DNA of 64,000 nt from G965233625 sp965233625 (lineage in GTDB: Bacteria > Planctomycetota > Planctomycetia > Pirellulales > Pirellulaceae), in assembly GCA_965233625.1 (NCBI GenBank), contig OZ247499.1:3658001-3722000 (forward strand), written 5' to 3'. The notes under the pieces were generated by a model, which had not been told where the DNA came from, did no database searches, and was given only the letters and a program-made list of their open reading frames with translations. Both the position numbers and the translations under genes were made by a program. This document shows, piece by piece, positions 1 to 8,279 of this stretch (its first letter is position 1; every line of letters starts with the position of its first letter).

Positions 1-1027
1 GCAAAATCGTCAGGTTGAGCGAGGTCACGTAGATCTGACCGATGTTGCCGCTCCAGCTGCCGTCTGCGGCGTTCTGTTCTTTGACGATCTTGTCGTACAG
101 CTTATCGCGGAAGGGAACCCATTCCTTCTGGCCCTGGCGGTAGACGACCTGGGCGTAGTACAGATAGGTGTAGTGCCAGTGTCCGTAAGACCGGCTGCCG
201 CTGCCGATGTTGTGCAGCTTGTCTTTGGTGTACTTCAGCATGTCGGGCATTTCTTTGCTGTCGTAGTCACCCGCATTATAAAGGGCAGCCAGGGCGGCGG
301 CGGTAATGGCTGGACGGGAGCTGCCACGGTTGTTGTAACTGTACGAGACGCCGCCGTCTTTGTTCTTGCAGGTGTAGATGTACTTTTTGGCCCGCGTGAT
401 TACATCGGCAGGAACCGGGATGCCGGCGTTGCGGCAGCCGCGTAGACCCTGCACCTGCGTGATGGTGGTCGAGCCTTCGTCAAAGTTGTTGCCGTCCTTC
501 GCACTGACGTAACCCCAGCCGCCCGATGGCGTCTGAGCGCTGGCGCTGAAGGCGGCTGCTTTAGTGAGTACATCGACCAGCTCTGCACGCCGCTCTGCGT
601 CTTCTTCTTCGCCCAGCACCTGCGACAGGAACAACATGGCGTAGCCGTGGCCGTAGGTGTAACGGTTATCGCGCGTCGGATCGCCGATCAGCCCGTTCTT
701 GCGGCATTTACCAATCAGAAAATCCACCGCCCGGACGATGTTTTTGGCGTACGGTCCCTGGGTAGTGGTCGAACCGGAGCAGGTCAGCGCAACTCCTGCC
801 AATGCCGCCATGGCGGTGGGATATGTGGGTGCGTGCCAGCTACCCAGGTTGCGGTGCTGCGTGCGGGCGACCCACTTCAAACCCTTATCGATGGCTGCTT
901 CCCATTTGGGATTCTTCTTGGCAGCTTCGGCGGGCGCCGCCTGGCCCAGAACAGACCCACCCGCGGCGACGCCGGTCAGGGCGGCGAGGGTTTTCAGAGC
1001 GGTGCGGCGGGATTGAGGGCTTTCCAT
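1..1027 (-). CDS. Tat-exported prenyltransferase/squalene-oxidase-repeat protein (3' part missing)
   Basis: The gene runs off the left edge, so its C-terminus is not seen. The start is ATG at 1027 with a GGAG Shine-Dalgarno just upstream. The protein opens with a twin-arginine signal (SRRTALKTLAALTG) and an Ala-rich export region. The mature part has repeated helical-hairpin signatures of the squalene cyclase/prenyltransferase barrel: GLKWVARTQ, AMAALAGVALTCSG, GGWGY, DGGVSYSYN, ITAAALAALYNAGDY. This alpha/alpha-barrel family is heavily expanded in planctomycetes as exported proteins of unknown substrate. I see no terpene-cyclase DxDD motif, so hopanoid cyclisation is not implied. Family assignment is good; function is unknown. 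Confidence 0.85.
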   Translation of the reverse strand, partial: MESPQSRRTALKTLAALTGVAAGGSVLGQAAPAEAAKKNPKWEAAIDKGLKWVARTQHRNLGSWHAPTYPTAMAALAGVALTCSGSTTTQGPYAKNIVRAVDFLIGKCRKNGLIGDPTRDNRYTYGHGYAMLFLSQVLGEEEDAERRAELVDVLTKAAAFSASAQTPSGGWGYVSAKDGNNFDEGSTTITQVQGLRGCRNAGIPVPADVITRAKKYIYTCKNKDGGVSYSYNNRGSSRPAITAAALAALYNAGDYDSKEMPDMLKYTKDKLHNIGSGSRSYGHWHYTYLYYAQVVYRQGQKEWVPFRDKLYDKIVKEQNAADGSWSGNIGQIYVTSLNLTIL

Positions 1028-1227
1028 AATCTACTCCAGGTTGCTTGTTCGCCTGTTTTGAAGCAGCGGCGAAGGCGGGAATTCTCCGGCGTTAGCACTC
1101 TAGTTGCGCAAGTATCGCCAGAAGTTCAAAATAACCGTCGGAATACGCCCTCGCAACCAAAAACAGCCCGTCTGGTGCACAACTGCGGTGGAATCCACAC
1201 GGTTTAAGCCGGTTACGCCGCGGGAGA

Positions 1228-1491
1228 TTATCTGGATTCGTCGCTGGATGGATTGCCAGCAGGCAGCGGTGTGGCCTCTGGCGGGGGGGCGCCAATGCGC
1301 GGTGCATCTTCGATCACGGGCGAAGTCCTGCATGTCAGCGCAATCGAAGCGCCGCCGCAGCAGATCATGGGCGCCAGAAAGCACATCGCAAACAGGAAGA
1401 GCAGCGCCTTGGGCGAATGGCGGGGTGGACGGTAATCTTTGTTCGGCCGGTCCGGGCGGGGTGAATCCGCAGGGGGTGTGTCTTCGCTCAT
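1228..1491 (-). CDS. small single-pass membrane protein
   Basis: An 87-residue protein with a Pro/Arg-rich, charged N-terminus, one hydrophobic segment around residues 28-50 (ALLFLFAMCFLAPMICCGG) and a Pro-rich tail. Its ATG overlaps the stop of the upstream MFS gene by four bases (ATGA), so the two are probably translationally coupled and co-transcribed. No family recognised. The coupling argues that it is a real gene and may accompany the transporter; that role is inference. Confidence 0.6.
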   Translation of the reverse strand: MSEDTPPADSPRPDRPNKDYRPPRHSPKALLFLFAMCFLAPMICCGGASIALTCRTSPVIEDAPRIGAPPPEATPLPAGNPSSDESR

Positions 1492-2687
1492 GCAAATTCC
1501 TCTTCACGTCGAGGTTCATCCAGCCAGAAAGCAGCGACCGCTCCGCACAGGCCGATGCCCGCCATCGTGCAGAACACGGGACCATGACCTGCCAGGTCAA
1601 TCGCCACGCCAACCAGCATCGCCAGCAGCAGATACGGCGCCGCCAGGGTCAGGCTCAGCGTGCTGAGATATCGCGGGTGATCTTCCGGCGGAGCCAGTTC
1701 CAGCACGTAGTTTGAAAGTGTTTTGAACACCACCGGTGTCAGACCCAAAGCAATAAAGGTCAGCCAGGTGTACTGCACCGGCACATCCATCGTGCTCAGC
1801 AGCAGCGTCAACAGCGGCGTGCCAATCGCGGCGAACATCTGTAACTGAAGCGAAAGCCGGTTGCCGAATTTATCGGCCAGAACGCCGGCCAGCAAGCTGA
1901 AGATACCTGCCGAAGCGTTCTGCACCACGACCCACATAAAAACATCGAACGGCTGCGGTTCAAACCGGGTTTTCAACAGCGACACGTAGTGCGGGAACAG
2001 CAGCAACATCGACATGTGCATCCATGCCGCATAGGCCAGCCGACGGAAGCGGGCGTCGTGGCGGAACACGTCGTACATCTCCAGCAGCCGGTTCCGCGGC
2101 GGCGTTTCCGGGGCGACAACAACAGGTTCCCACAACGCCCAGACCACCGCCGCAGCGACCAGGAAACCGCAACCGGCAAATCCGAAGATCAGTTGAAAGC
2201 TCAGCGCCGGCTCTAATTCCAGCCACGGCCGCAGCAGGCAGAAAGCGGCGGTTATCGCCAGCACCGACCCGGCAATACCACTGACCGCCATCAGCCAGCC
2301 GCGTCTAACGGCCCGGATCAGTTTTCCCTGCAAGGCGCCAAAGGCAATCTGCGCCATTCCGGCTGCGGTGAAGAATGTGAAGTATAGCGTGAGAAACACC
2401 AGCGGGAACCAGCTGGCCACCCGGAAAGCCTCAACCCGCCACAAAGCCGCCAGCGTTAGAAACGGCGCCGCCATGCCACAGCAGAACGCCACCAGCCAGA
2501 ATTTCTTCCGCGGCGCCTGCCGCAACGTCGGCGCCACCCACAGCGGCGCCAAGGTCAGACCCGCGCGGCTGAGCAAAGGCAGACACCCCAGCACCCAGTT
2601 ATTATCGGTGATCGAACCGACAAAAATCGGGATGATGATCGATTCCGTCTTAAAGATCCACGCAACACGCAGCAGCACATGATGCAT
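1488..2687 (-). CDS. MFS transporter
   Basis: A 399-residue polytopic membrane protein with about twelve hydrophobic segments and Arg/Pro-rich cytoplasmic loops (APTLRQAPRKK, LADKFGNRLS), as in the major facilitator superfamily. ADKFGNRLS resembles the loop 8-9 A-like motif. The substrate cannot be read from sequence. The ATG at 2687 lacks a clear Shine-Dalgarno. The frame stays open upstream for about 32 codons (including DIYAHSDWNLAILA, which looks coding) but offers no ATG, GTG or TTG, so the true N-terminus may start at a rare codon or be slightly longer. It overlaps the next small gene by four bases. Confidence 0.8.
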   Translation of the reverse strand: MHHVLLRVAWIFKTESIIIPIFVGSITDNNWVLGCLPLLSRAGLTLAPLWVAPTLRQAPRKKFWLVAFCCGMAAPFLTLAALWRVEAFRVASWFPLVFLTLYFTFFTAAGMAQIAFGALQGKLIRAVRRGWLMAVSGIAGSVLAITAAFCLLRPWLELEPALSFQLIFGFAGCGFLVAAAVVWALWEPVVVAPETPPRNRLLEMYDVFRHDARFRRLAYAAWMHMSMLLLFPHYVSLLKTRFEPQPFDVFMWVVVQNASAGIFSLLAGVLADKFGNRLSLQLQMFAAIGTPLLTLLLSTMDVPVQYTWLTFIALGLTPVVFKTLSNYVLELAPPEDHPRYLSTLSLTLAAPYLLLAMLVGVAIDLAGHGPVFCTMAGIGLCGAVAAFWLDEPRREEEFA

Positions 2688-2839
2688 CGCCAGAATCGCA
2701 AGATTCCAGTCGCTGTGCGCATAAATATCAGCCTCATCAGCGGCAACGGCAACTTCAGTCTTAACAGCGATACAGCAGGTCTCTTACTCTGGGATTATCA
2801 GGTCAGGTGAGTAGCAGGTTAGGTGAAGTCGATGCTTCT

Positions 2840-2866
2840 TGCCCCCTCGCCCCTTTGGGGGAGGTG
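2840..2866. repeat. half-copy of the CCCCTCGCCCCTC inverted repeat
   Basis: CCCCCTCGCCCCTTTGGGGG resembles the left arm of the larger element at 42663-42828. Here only one arm is seen, directly before the NPKRERG-type repeat. Confidence 0.45.
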
Positions 2867-2884
2867 CGCAACTTTTCCCCTGCG

Positions 2885-3027
2885 CACATTAACCCGAAGC
2901 GCGAGCGAGGGGCGTTTGATGTGGAGGCGAAAACGAGGGTTTTTGGCCGTATATGGCTGATAAGGTGGGCTTCAACCGGCGATGCGCGGGTTCCTGCGGC
3001 ATCCCTCGCTTGCGCTTCGGGTTAGTG
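2885..3027 (+). repeat. NPKRERG-type dispersed inverted repeat, copy 1
   Basis: About 143 bp bounded by inverted arms: AACCCGAAGCGCGAGCGAGG on the left and CCCTCGCTTGCGCTTCGGGT on the right. The interior (gcgtttgatgtggaggcgaa, then ttcaaccggcgatgcgc) is shared almost word for word with the copy at 62719, so the element is directional and not just a hairpin. It lies in the gap between the MFS gene and nagA. Any reading frame across it (INPKRERG) is a shadow, not a gene. Confidence 0.85.
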
Positions 3028-3081
3028 TTTTATCTTTCTGATAGGGCGAGGGGACTTTATTTCAGCCATGAAATGCGTTTT

Positions 3082-4197
3082 CTAAACCACCGTTTCCCGC
3101 ACCGCGAATTCGCCGCCGGGGGGCAGATCGAACAGCACGAAGTGGGCGGGGTCGCCGGTGTTGAAACCTCCACATTGTAGACCGGCGATTTTTGCTGGCG
3201 AGGTGCTTGCCATATTTACGGCCGTTGTGATGTCCACGCCCGTCATGCGGATGATGTTGGTGATCCCGTGGTAAAGAGGCAAGGCGGCGCCTGCCAGGTA
3301 CTGCCTTTGACCGGCCACCACCAGTTTGCCGTTTTCCAGCACCTCGACGGCGCCAAGGCCCAAGGTGTTGTACTCACCCGGTGGTTTGCCGGCCATTCCC
3401 GTCACATCCGAGACCAGCACGCATCCCTCGGGCGTCTTTGAACGGACAAATGATTTGAGCACCGCGGCGGGAAGGTGATGGCCGTCGGCTATCAGGCTGG
3501 CGGTTAAGCGATCTTCGGCCAGTTGATCCCAGATGTAGTTCGGATGGCGGCGGATCTGCCCGTGGGCGCCGTTGCCAAGATGCGTGCTCATGGTGGCGCC
3601 CGCGTCGACGGCGGCGGCGATCTGTTCGCTGGTGGCGGCGGTGTGACCGATGGCGATCACCACACCGCTGGCGACTGCTTTTTCGATAAAGGCCGGCGCT
3701 TCTTCGTATTCAGGCGACAGCGTCAGCAGCCGGATTAAGCCGCCTGCGGCTTGTTGCAACTGCTGAAATTCGTCCCAGCAGGGCGGCCGCACATGTTGCA
3801 GCGGATGGGCGCCGCGTGGACCATCTTCGGCGGAAATGTAGGGGCCTTCCAGATGAATGCCGGCGATCAGCGGTTCTTTTTTGCTGGCTTTGCGAAGTGT
3901 CTTCAAAGCGTGCGAGATCAGATCGAAGTCCGCCGTCGTGACGGTGGGCAGATACCGGGTCACGCCCGTTTCGACCATGGCCTGGCAGACGGTGTGCACA
4001 TCGTCTGTGGTTAACGACGGGTTGTTGAATTCCACGCCCGCAAAGCCATTAACCTGAAGATCCACCAGTCCAGGCGCCAGCCAGGGCAGGTCGCCGCTGT
4101 CTTCGAAGGTGTCCGGCTCGACACCGCACACAATGCCACCCACCGCCTGGACCGTAACCGTTTCCAGCGTGTCGTACCGGCGCCCGCGAATCTTCAT
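3082..4197 (-). CDS. nagA: N-acetylglucosamine-6-phosphate deacetylase
   Basis: A 371-residue amidohydrolase that removes acetate from GlcNAc-6-phosphate in amino-sugar catabolism and peptidoglycan recycling. Family signatures in order: APGLVDLQVNGFAGVEFN near residue 40, GIHLEGPYIS (metal-ligand Glu) near 120, IAIGHTAAT (His ligand), STHLGNGAHG (second His ligand), and LVSDVTGMAG with the catalytic Asp. The start ATG at 4197 gives normal family length. It is monocistronic as seen here; no glucosamine-6-phosphate deaminase or PTS gene is adjacent. Acetylated-glycan enzymes elsewhere in the window fit a glycan-degrading lifestyle. Confidence 0.93.
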   Translation of the reverse strand: MKIRGRRYDTLETVTVQAVGGIVCGVEPDTFEDSGDLPWLAPGLVDLQVNGFAGVEFNNPSLTTDDVHTVCQAMVETGVTRYLPTVTTADFDLISHALKTLRKASKKEPLIAGIHLEGPYISAEDGPRGAHPLQHVRPPCWDEFQQLQQAAGGLIRLLTLSPEYEEAPAFIEKAVASGVVIAIGHTAATSEQIAAAVDAGATMSTHLGNGAHGQIRRHPNYIWDQLAEDRLTASLIADGHHLPAAVLKSFVRSKTPEGCVLVSDVTGMAGKPPGEYNTLGLGAVEVLENGKLVVAGQRQYLAGAALPLYHGITNIIRMTGVDITTAVNMASTSPAKIAGLQCGGFNTGDPAHFVLFDLPPGGEFAVRETVV

Positions 4198-4324
4198 GAA
4201 CCTTGCCTCTCGTTACGATTAAACCGCTGCCTGATAATAACGCTTCAAAATCTTACTCAAAGAACGCTCGCCAAGCAGACACGGGTCAATTACATTTCTC
4301 TATCGTCAGGGCGTAGATTAAACC

Positions 4325-4397
4325 CGTAGGTCAGGCGCCTGCCTGACATCGGTCCGGGTGGACTGCGTTGCACTGTCAGGCAGGCGCCTGACCTACG
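4325..4397 (+). repeat. GTAGGTCAGGC-type inverted repeat, copy A
   Basis: A 73-bp element with near-perfect terminal inverted repeats CGTAGGTCAGGCGCCTGCCT / AGGCAGGCGCCTGACCTACG. Each arm can also fold on itself (GTCAGGC-GCC-TGCCTGAC). The core atcggtccgggtggactgcg is shared with the other copies. It sits upstream of the gene at 4467. Confidence 0.9.
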
Positions 4398-4466
4398 GCA
4401 GCTGCCTGGCAGAGTATCCCCGCGGGCCGGTTGGCCATATCTCCATTTACAACAGAAGGTTTTGCA

Positions 4467-4847
4467 ATGTCCAATCCTTACGGCACTCCCGGTCAATACG
4501 AACAGAAGCCCATGCAAGGCAGCGGCGGCGAGATGCAGCCGCTGGTAGATGTAGCTGGCTGGTTAAGCCTGATAGGCTGGTTCAACATTGTAATAGGCGG
4601 TTTGATGTGCATCTCGCTGGTCTGGGCTGTGGCAGGCTGGCTACCGCTGTGGATGGGTTTTCTGATGAAGAACGCAGCCGACAAACTGAAGTCCGGGCAG
4701 AACCAGGCTGCGGCGAGGGATCTGTCAACCTTTTTTACTATTATTGGCGTTTTTACGCTGATCTACCTGATCCTGCTCGGCATCGGTCTGGCCATCGCAG
4801 TTGTGATGATGATCATCGGTATGATCGCTGCCGCCGCCAACGCATAG
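4467..4847 (+). CDS. DUF5362-like inner-membrane protein
   Basis: A 126-residue protein with a soluble N-terminus (SNPYGTPGQYEQ) and hydrophobic stretches at about 31-58 and 90-125, separated by an amphipathic loop (MKNAADKLKSGQNQAAARD). The pattern WLSLIGWFNIVIGG then WLPLWMGFLMKNAADKL matches the DUF5362 family of small membrane proteins, whose function is unknown. ATG 4467 is preferred over an upstream ATG at 4431 because AGAAGG lies seven bases before it and the shorter product starts like the family. The next membrane gene starts eight bases downstream. Confidence 0.75.
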   Translation: MSNPYGTPGQYEQKPMQGSGGEMQPLVDVAGWLSLIGWFNIVIGGLMCISLVWAVAGWLPLWMGFLMKNAADKLKSGQNQAAARDLSTFFTIIGVFTLIYLILLGIGLAIAVVMMIIGMIAAAANA

Positions 4848-4854
4848 CGCCGTT

Positions 4855-5124
4855 GTGGAAAGCGGAACCTGTTTGTTAACGACGCTGCTGGCTCAGCAGG
4901 CCTCTTTCAATGCGTGGCTTGATCGCAACCCGCTGATCGTAGGTCTGTTGCTGTTAGGCCTGGGTGCTTTAATGATTGCGCGCAGCGTCTGGACGTTGTT
5001 CCTGGCGCCAGAGAATAGCCCGTGGGCCTCCGACCGCGGGCGCACCCGCGCGATTGGAATCCTGCGTCTGGTGGCGGGCGTCGTGTGCACAGGGATCGGC
5101 GTTTACAAGTTATTCGCCGGTTAG
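4855..5124 (+). CDS. small membrane protein
   Basis: An 89-residue protein starting at GTG 4855, just after the DUF5362-like gene. Two hydrophobic segments (about 26-50, PLIVGLLLLGLGALMIARSV; and about 68-87) flank a polar loop with Trp and Arg. No family recognised. Its closeness to the previous gene suggests one transcript. Repeat B follows directly after its stop. Confidence 0.55.
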   Translation: MESGTCLLTTLLAQQASFNAWLDRNPLIVGLLLLGLGALMIARSVWTLFLAPENSPWASDRGRTRAIGILRLVAGVVCTGIGVYKLFAG

Positions 5125-5144
5125 ATGCGATTTACCTTAACCTC

Positions 5145-5217
5145 CGTAGGTCAGGCGCCTGCCTGACATCTGTTGGGGTAGAATCCGGTTCCTTGTCAGG
5201 CGGGCGCCTGACCTACG
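5145..5217 (+). repeat. GTAGGTCAGGC-type inverted repeat, copy B
   Basis: 73 bp with the same arms and orientation as copy A. The right arm has CAGGCGGGCGCC in place of CAGGCAGGCGCC. The core is atctgttggggtagaatccg. Confidence 0.88.
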
Positions 5218-5251
5218 GGTTGTAAGGCATTCAACGTGATATCTGTTAATT

Positions 5252-5659
5252 GTGGATGAAGCGTATTTGTGGCGGTTCTTTCTGCCGGGGTATCTGCTGA
5301 CCGTTGCGTTGGAGATGCCTGTGCTGCTGGTCGGGCTATCGACGCATCACAGCTGGCGGTCGCGGTGGATGGCGGGATTCTGGCTGACGGCGTGCACGTA
5401 CCCGATCGTCGTGCTGGTGCTGCCGGTGCTGCTGCCGGCGCCGCAGTGGCATGGCGTTTACATCGCCGTTGCCGAAGTCTTTGCTCCGGCGGTCGAGTGC
5501 CTGCTGCTGAGCCTCGCTTTTTACGGAGACCGCTACTGGCCGCGTGCTTCGCGTCTGCGCGACTACGCTGCTGTAATCGTGGCCAATCTGGTATCGTTTC
5601 TCTTAGGCGGCTGGATTGCCTCGTGGGACATCGTTCAGCAATGGCTTGCCGTTTCGTAG
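5252..5659 (+). CDS. polytopic membrane protein of unknown function
   Basis: A 135-residue protein starting at GTG 5252 with four hydrophobic helices (about 8-28, 40-64, 70-90, 105-128). No family recognised, although the fold-size and hydrophobicity resemble small planctomycete membrane proteins of unknown role. It ends 28 bases before ybeY, so it probably heads the ybeY transcript. Confidence 0.6.
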   Translation: MDEAYLWRFFLPGYLLTVALEMPVLLVGLSTHHSWRSRWMAGFWLTACTYPIVVLVLPVLLPAPQWHGVYIAVAEVFAPAVECLLLSLAFYGDRYWPRASRLRDYAAVIVANLVSFLLGGWIASWDIVQQWLAVS

Positions 5660-5687
5660 CTTCTGAACTGAACGAGCTTAAGACGTC

Positions 5688-6125
5688 GTGCTGGAAATAG
5701 AACTTAACAATCAACATCCATTTTTCAGATTCCAGGAGCAGCGGTGCATCGATGCCACGCGCGGCATTCTGGAGGAAGCGGGCGTGCGGCGTGGTGAAGT
5801 GAGCCTGGCGGTGATCGATGATGAGACCATGCACACGCTGAACCGCAAGCATCTGGATCACGATTATCCGACCGATGCGCTGAGCTTTCTACTGCATCAC
5901 GAAGATGACCTGCTGCAAGGTGAAGTGATTGTCAGCGCCGATACCGCAGCCGCCGAAGCCGCATCGTACGGCTGGGAGACCGAGGACGAACTGCTGCTGT
6001 ACGTCGTACACGGCGTGTTGCATCTGGTGGGTTACGACGATCAGACGCCGGAAGACCGCCTTGAAATGCAGCACGCTGAGAAACGCCACTTACATCGCTT
6101 CGGACTGGAGCCACGTTATGAGTAA
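5688..6125 (+). CDS. ybeY: endoribonuclease YbeY (rRNA maturation/quality control)
   Basis: A 145-residue UPF0054 protein. Conserved features: DDETMHTLNRKHLDHDYPTD (the family's N..xR..D..TDVLSFP region) and the metal-binding block HGVLHLVGYDD. E. coli YbeY has HGxLHLxGYDH with three His zinc ligands. Here the third position reads Asp, a variant also plausible as a ligand. It starts at GTG 5688. YbeY acts in 16S rRNA 3'-end processing and 70S quality control. Its stop overlaps the ATG of the next gene. Confidence 0.9.
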   Translation: MLEIELNNQHPFFRFQEQRCIDATRGILEEAGVRRGEVSLAVIDDETMHTLNRKHLDHDYPTDALSFLLHHEDDLLQGEVIVSADTAAAEAASYGWETEDELLLYVVHGVLHLVGYDDQTPEDRLEMQHAEKRHLHRFGLEPRYE

Positions 6126-6501
6126 TCCGCAGACCCGCAAGACCATTGCCATCGTGGGCGCCAGCGCCGACAGGTCGAAATACGGGAACCGCGCGGTGCG
6201 GGCTTACCTACGGCAAGGCTATGAGGTGTTTCCCGTCAATCCGCGTGGCGGCGAGATCGAAGGGCTGCAGGCCTACGCCTCGGTGGCGGACATTCCCGGC
6301 GATGAACCGCTGGGCTGCACCAGCATGTACGTGCCCCCAGAAATTGGCATCACGCTCCTTGATGAAATTGCAACGCGGGGCTGCGAAGTATTCTTCCTCA
6401 ACCCCGGTTCCGAAGACGATGCGTTGTTAGAGCGCGCACGGGAGCTTGACCTGGAACCCGTCGTCGCCTGCAGCATCATCGCCATCGGGGAGACGCCGTG
6501 A
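6118..6501 (+). CDS. CoA-binding (Rossmann) domain protein, YccU-type
   Basis: A 127-residue protein made of a single CoA_binding domain: KTIAIVGASADRSKYGNRAV near the N-terminus (nucleotide-binding glycine loop), GYEVFPVNPRGGEIEG, then a second beta-alpha half ending in EPVVACSIIA. ATG 6118 overlaps the ybeY stop by eight bases, and the family N-terminus begins right there, so longer in-frame readings are rejected. The biochemical role of stand-alone CoA-binding proteins is not established. It overlaps ggt by four bases. Confidence 0.85.
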   Translation: MSNPQTRKTIAIVGASADRSKYGNRAVRAYLRQGYEVFPVNPRGGEIEGLQAYASVADIPGDEPLGCTSMYVPPEIGITLLDEIATRGCEVFFLNPGSEDDALLERARELDLEPVVACSIIAIGETP

Positions 6502-8261
6502 ATTCCCTCTGGAAGCGCGCTGCATTGTTTCTGTCGGCATGTGTCATTGCGACACAATCGTGTCACTTGCAGGCGCAGCTGCTTCGTCCGCGTAACGCCA
6601 AAGTGGATGTGGCGAAATCCAGTCAGGGAATGGTCGTCGCCGAAACACCGCTTGCGGCAGAGGCGGGGCGTGATGTTCTGAGCAAGGGCGGCAGCGCCGT
6701 AGATGCTGCCGTAACGACCGCTTTCGTGCTAGCGGTCACATGGCCCGAAGCAGGGAATATCGGCGGCGGCGGGTTTATGCTGGTCGCGCCGCCGGAGCAG
6801 GACCCAGTTTGCATCAACTACCGCGAAACGGCGCCCGGCGTGGTGAACGCCCGCAGCTTTGCTGGCTGGAAGAACCGCTGGCACCCGAAGATGGCAGGTG
6901 TGCCCGGTACGGTCCGCGGCCTGGAAATGGCGCACAAGAAGTACGGTAAGCTGCCCTGGGCGGATCTACTGAAACCGGCCATTAAACTTGCACGCGAAGG
7001 GTTTATTGTCGATGCACATCTGGCGTTCTCTTTGAACACAGCGCTTACGGAGAAAGCGATCCGCACCGGCGAGCGATACGCAGAATTCCGCCGCGTTTAC
7101 GGCCATCCCGGTAATCGCCTCTGGGCCGCTGGCGACCGCCTTACGCAACCGGATCTGGCCGCGACATTGCAAACAATTGCCGACCGCGGCGCCAGTGCGT
7201 TCTACACCGGCGACATTGCCGCAGCGATCGTTGCCGAAATGAAAGCCGGTGGCGGATTGATTTCCACGCAGGACCTGCGCGATTACCGTGCGAAGATCAG
7301 CCCGGCTGTTTCTGGCAATGTGAAAGGCTACACGCTGTACGGCGCGCCGCTGCCAAGCTCCGGCGGCGCGACGGTGCTGATGCAACTCCGCATGCTGGAA
7401 GCTTTGAATCTGAAAGGGGGAACCGGCGCCTTCTGGACGTCGCAGCAGGTGCATCTGATGACGGAAGTCATGCGCCGGGCATTCCGCGAACGGGCGGCGC
7501 ACATGGGCGACCCCAGCATGGTGAAAATTCCTGAGAAGATTTACGCTGCCGGACATGCCCGCAAACTGGCGGAGCAGATTGACCGCAATGTCGCAACGCC
7601 CAGCACGGCGATTGCCGGCGATATCAAGCTGACGGAGGGGCCGTACGAAAGTCCGGAGACCACACACTTCTCTATCATCGACGCCCGCGGTATGGCAGTG
7701 AGTAATACTTATACGCTGGAAGGAAACTTCGGCTCCCACATCGTTGTTCGCGGCGCCGGCTTTCTGTTGAACAATGAAATGGGCGACTTCAACTTGCAGC
7801 CCGGTTACACCAATCTGACCGGCCGCATCGGCACGCCGCCCAACCTGATGGCGCCCGGCAAACGGATGCTCAGCTCGCAATCGCCCACCATCTTCAAAAA
7901 GAACGGCAAGCTGGTTCTGATCGTCGGCAGTCCCGGCGGCCGCACCATCATTAACTCGGTGACGCAGGTCGCCGTGCAGACGCTGTTTTTCGGCCGCGAT
8001 TTACCGGCTGCCGTCGCGGGTCCGCGGTTTCATCATCAATGGCTGCCGGATGTGCTGCGGGTTGAAGACGCGGGCCGCGATCTTTTTCAGCCCATGAAAG
8101 ACGAACTGAAAGGCATCGGGCACACGCTGCAGATCCGCAAAGGCTACCGGCAAGGCAGCGTGAACGCCATCGCCATCGACCCTGCTACAGGTGTCGCCAC
8201 TGGCGTTGCCGACTGGCGCCGCGGCGCTGCCGCCCGCGGTGTGAAGCAGATTCAGCCGTAA
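6498..8261 (+). CDS. ggt: gamma-glutamyltransferase, exported
   Basis: A 587-residue Ntn hydrolase that cleaves the gamma-glutamyl bond of glutathione and related compounds. GTG 6498 overlaps the upstream stop (GTGA). The N-terminus is a signal peptide (ALFLSACVIATQSC). Family marks: GGSAVDAAVTTAFVLAV, GNIGGGGFML, NYRETAPG, PSSGGATVLMQ, and the autocleavage site PETTHFSIID with the nucleophile Thr near residue 388, followed by SSQSPTIF and GSPGGRTI. Heavy and light chains should form by self-cleavage before that Thr. It is the last gene of the ybeY run and converges on sthA with an 18-base gap. Confidence 0.95.
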   Translation: MNSLWKRAALFLSACVIATQSCHLQAQLLRPRNAKVDVAKSSQGMVVAETPLAAEAGRDVLSKGGSAVDAAVTTAFVLAVTWPEAGNIGGGGFMLVAPPEQDPVCINYRETAPGVVNARSFAGWKNRWHPKMAGVPGTVRGLEMAHKKYGKLPWADLLKPAIKLAREGFIVDAHLAFSLNTALTEKAIRTGERYAEFRRVYGHPGNRLWAAGDRLTQPDLAATLQTIADRGASAFYTGDIAAAIVAEMKAGGGLISTQDLRDYRAKISPAVSGNVKGYTLYGAPLPSSGGATVLMQLRMLEALNLKGGTGAFWTSQQVHLMTEVMRRAFRERAAHMGDPSMVKIPEKIYAAGHARKLAEQIDRNVATPSTAIAGDIKLTEGPYESPETTHFSIIDARGMAVSNTYTLEGNFGSHIVVRGAGFLLNNEMGDFNLQPGYTNLTGRIGTPPNLMAPGKRMLSSQSPTIFKKNGKLVLIVGSPGGRTIINSVTQVAVQTLFFGRDLPAAVAGPRFHHQWLPDVLRVEDAGRDLFQPMKDELKGIGHTLQIRKGYRQGSVNAIAIDPATGVATGVADWRRGAAARGVKQIQP

Positions 8262-8279
8262 CGTCGGCAGGTTGCAGCT

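Noticed and set aside
2807..3180. open frames across the NPKRERG repeat near nagA
   Set aside because: They are read through the repeat arms, lack ribosome-binding sites and recur at the other repeat copies; typical false genes of planctomycetes.
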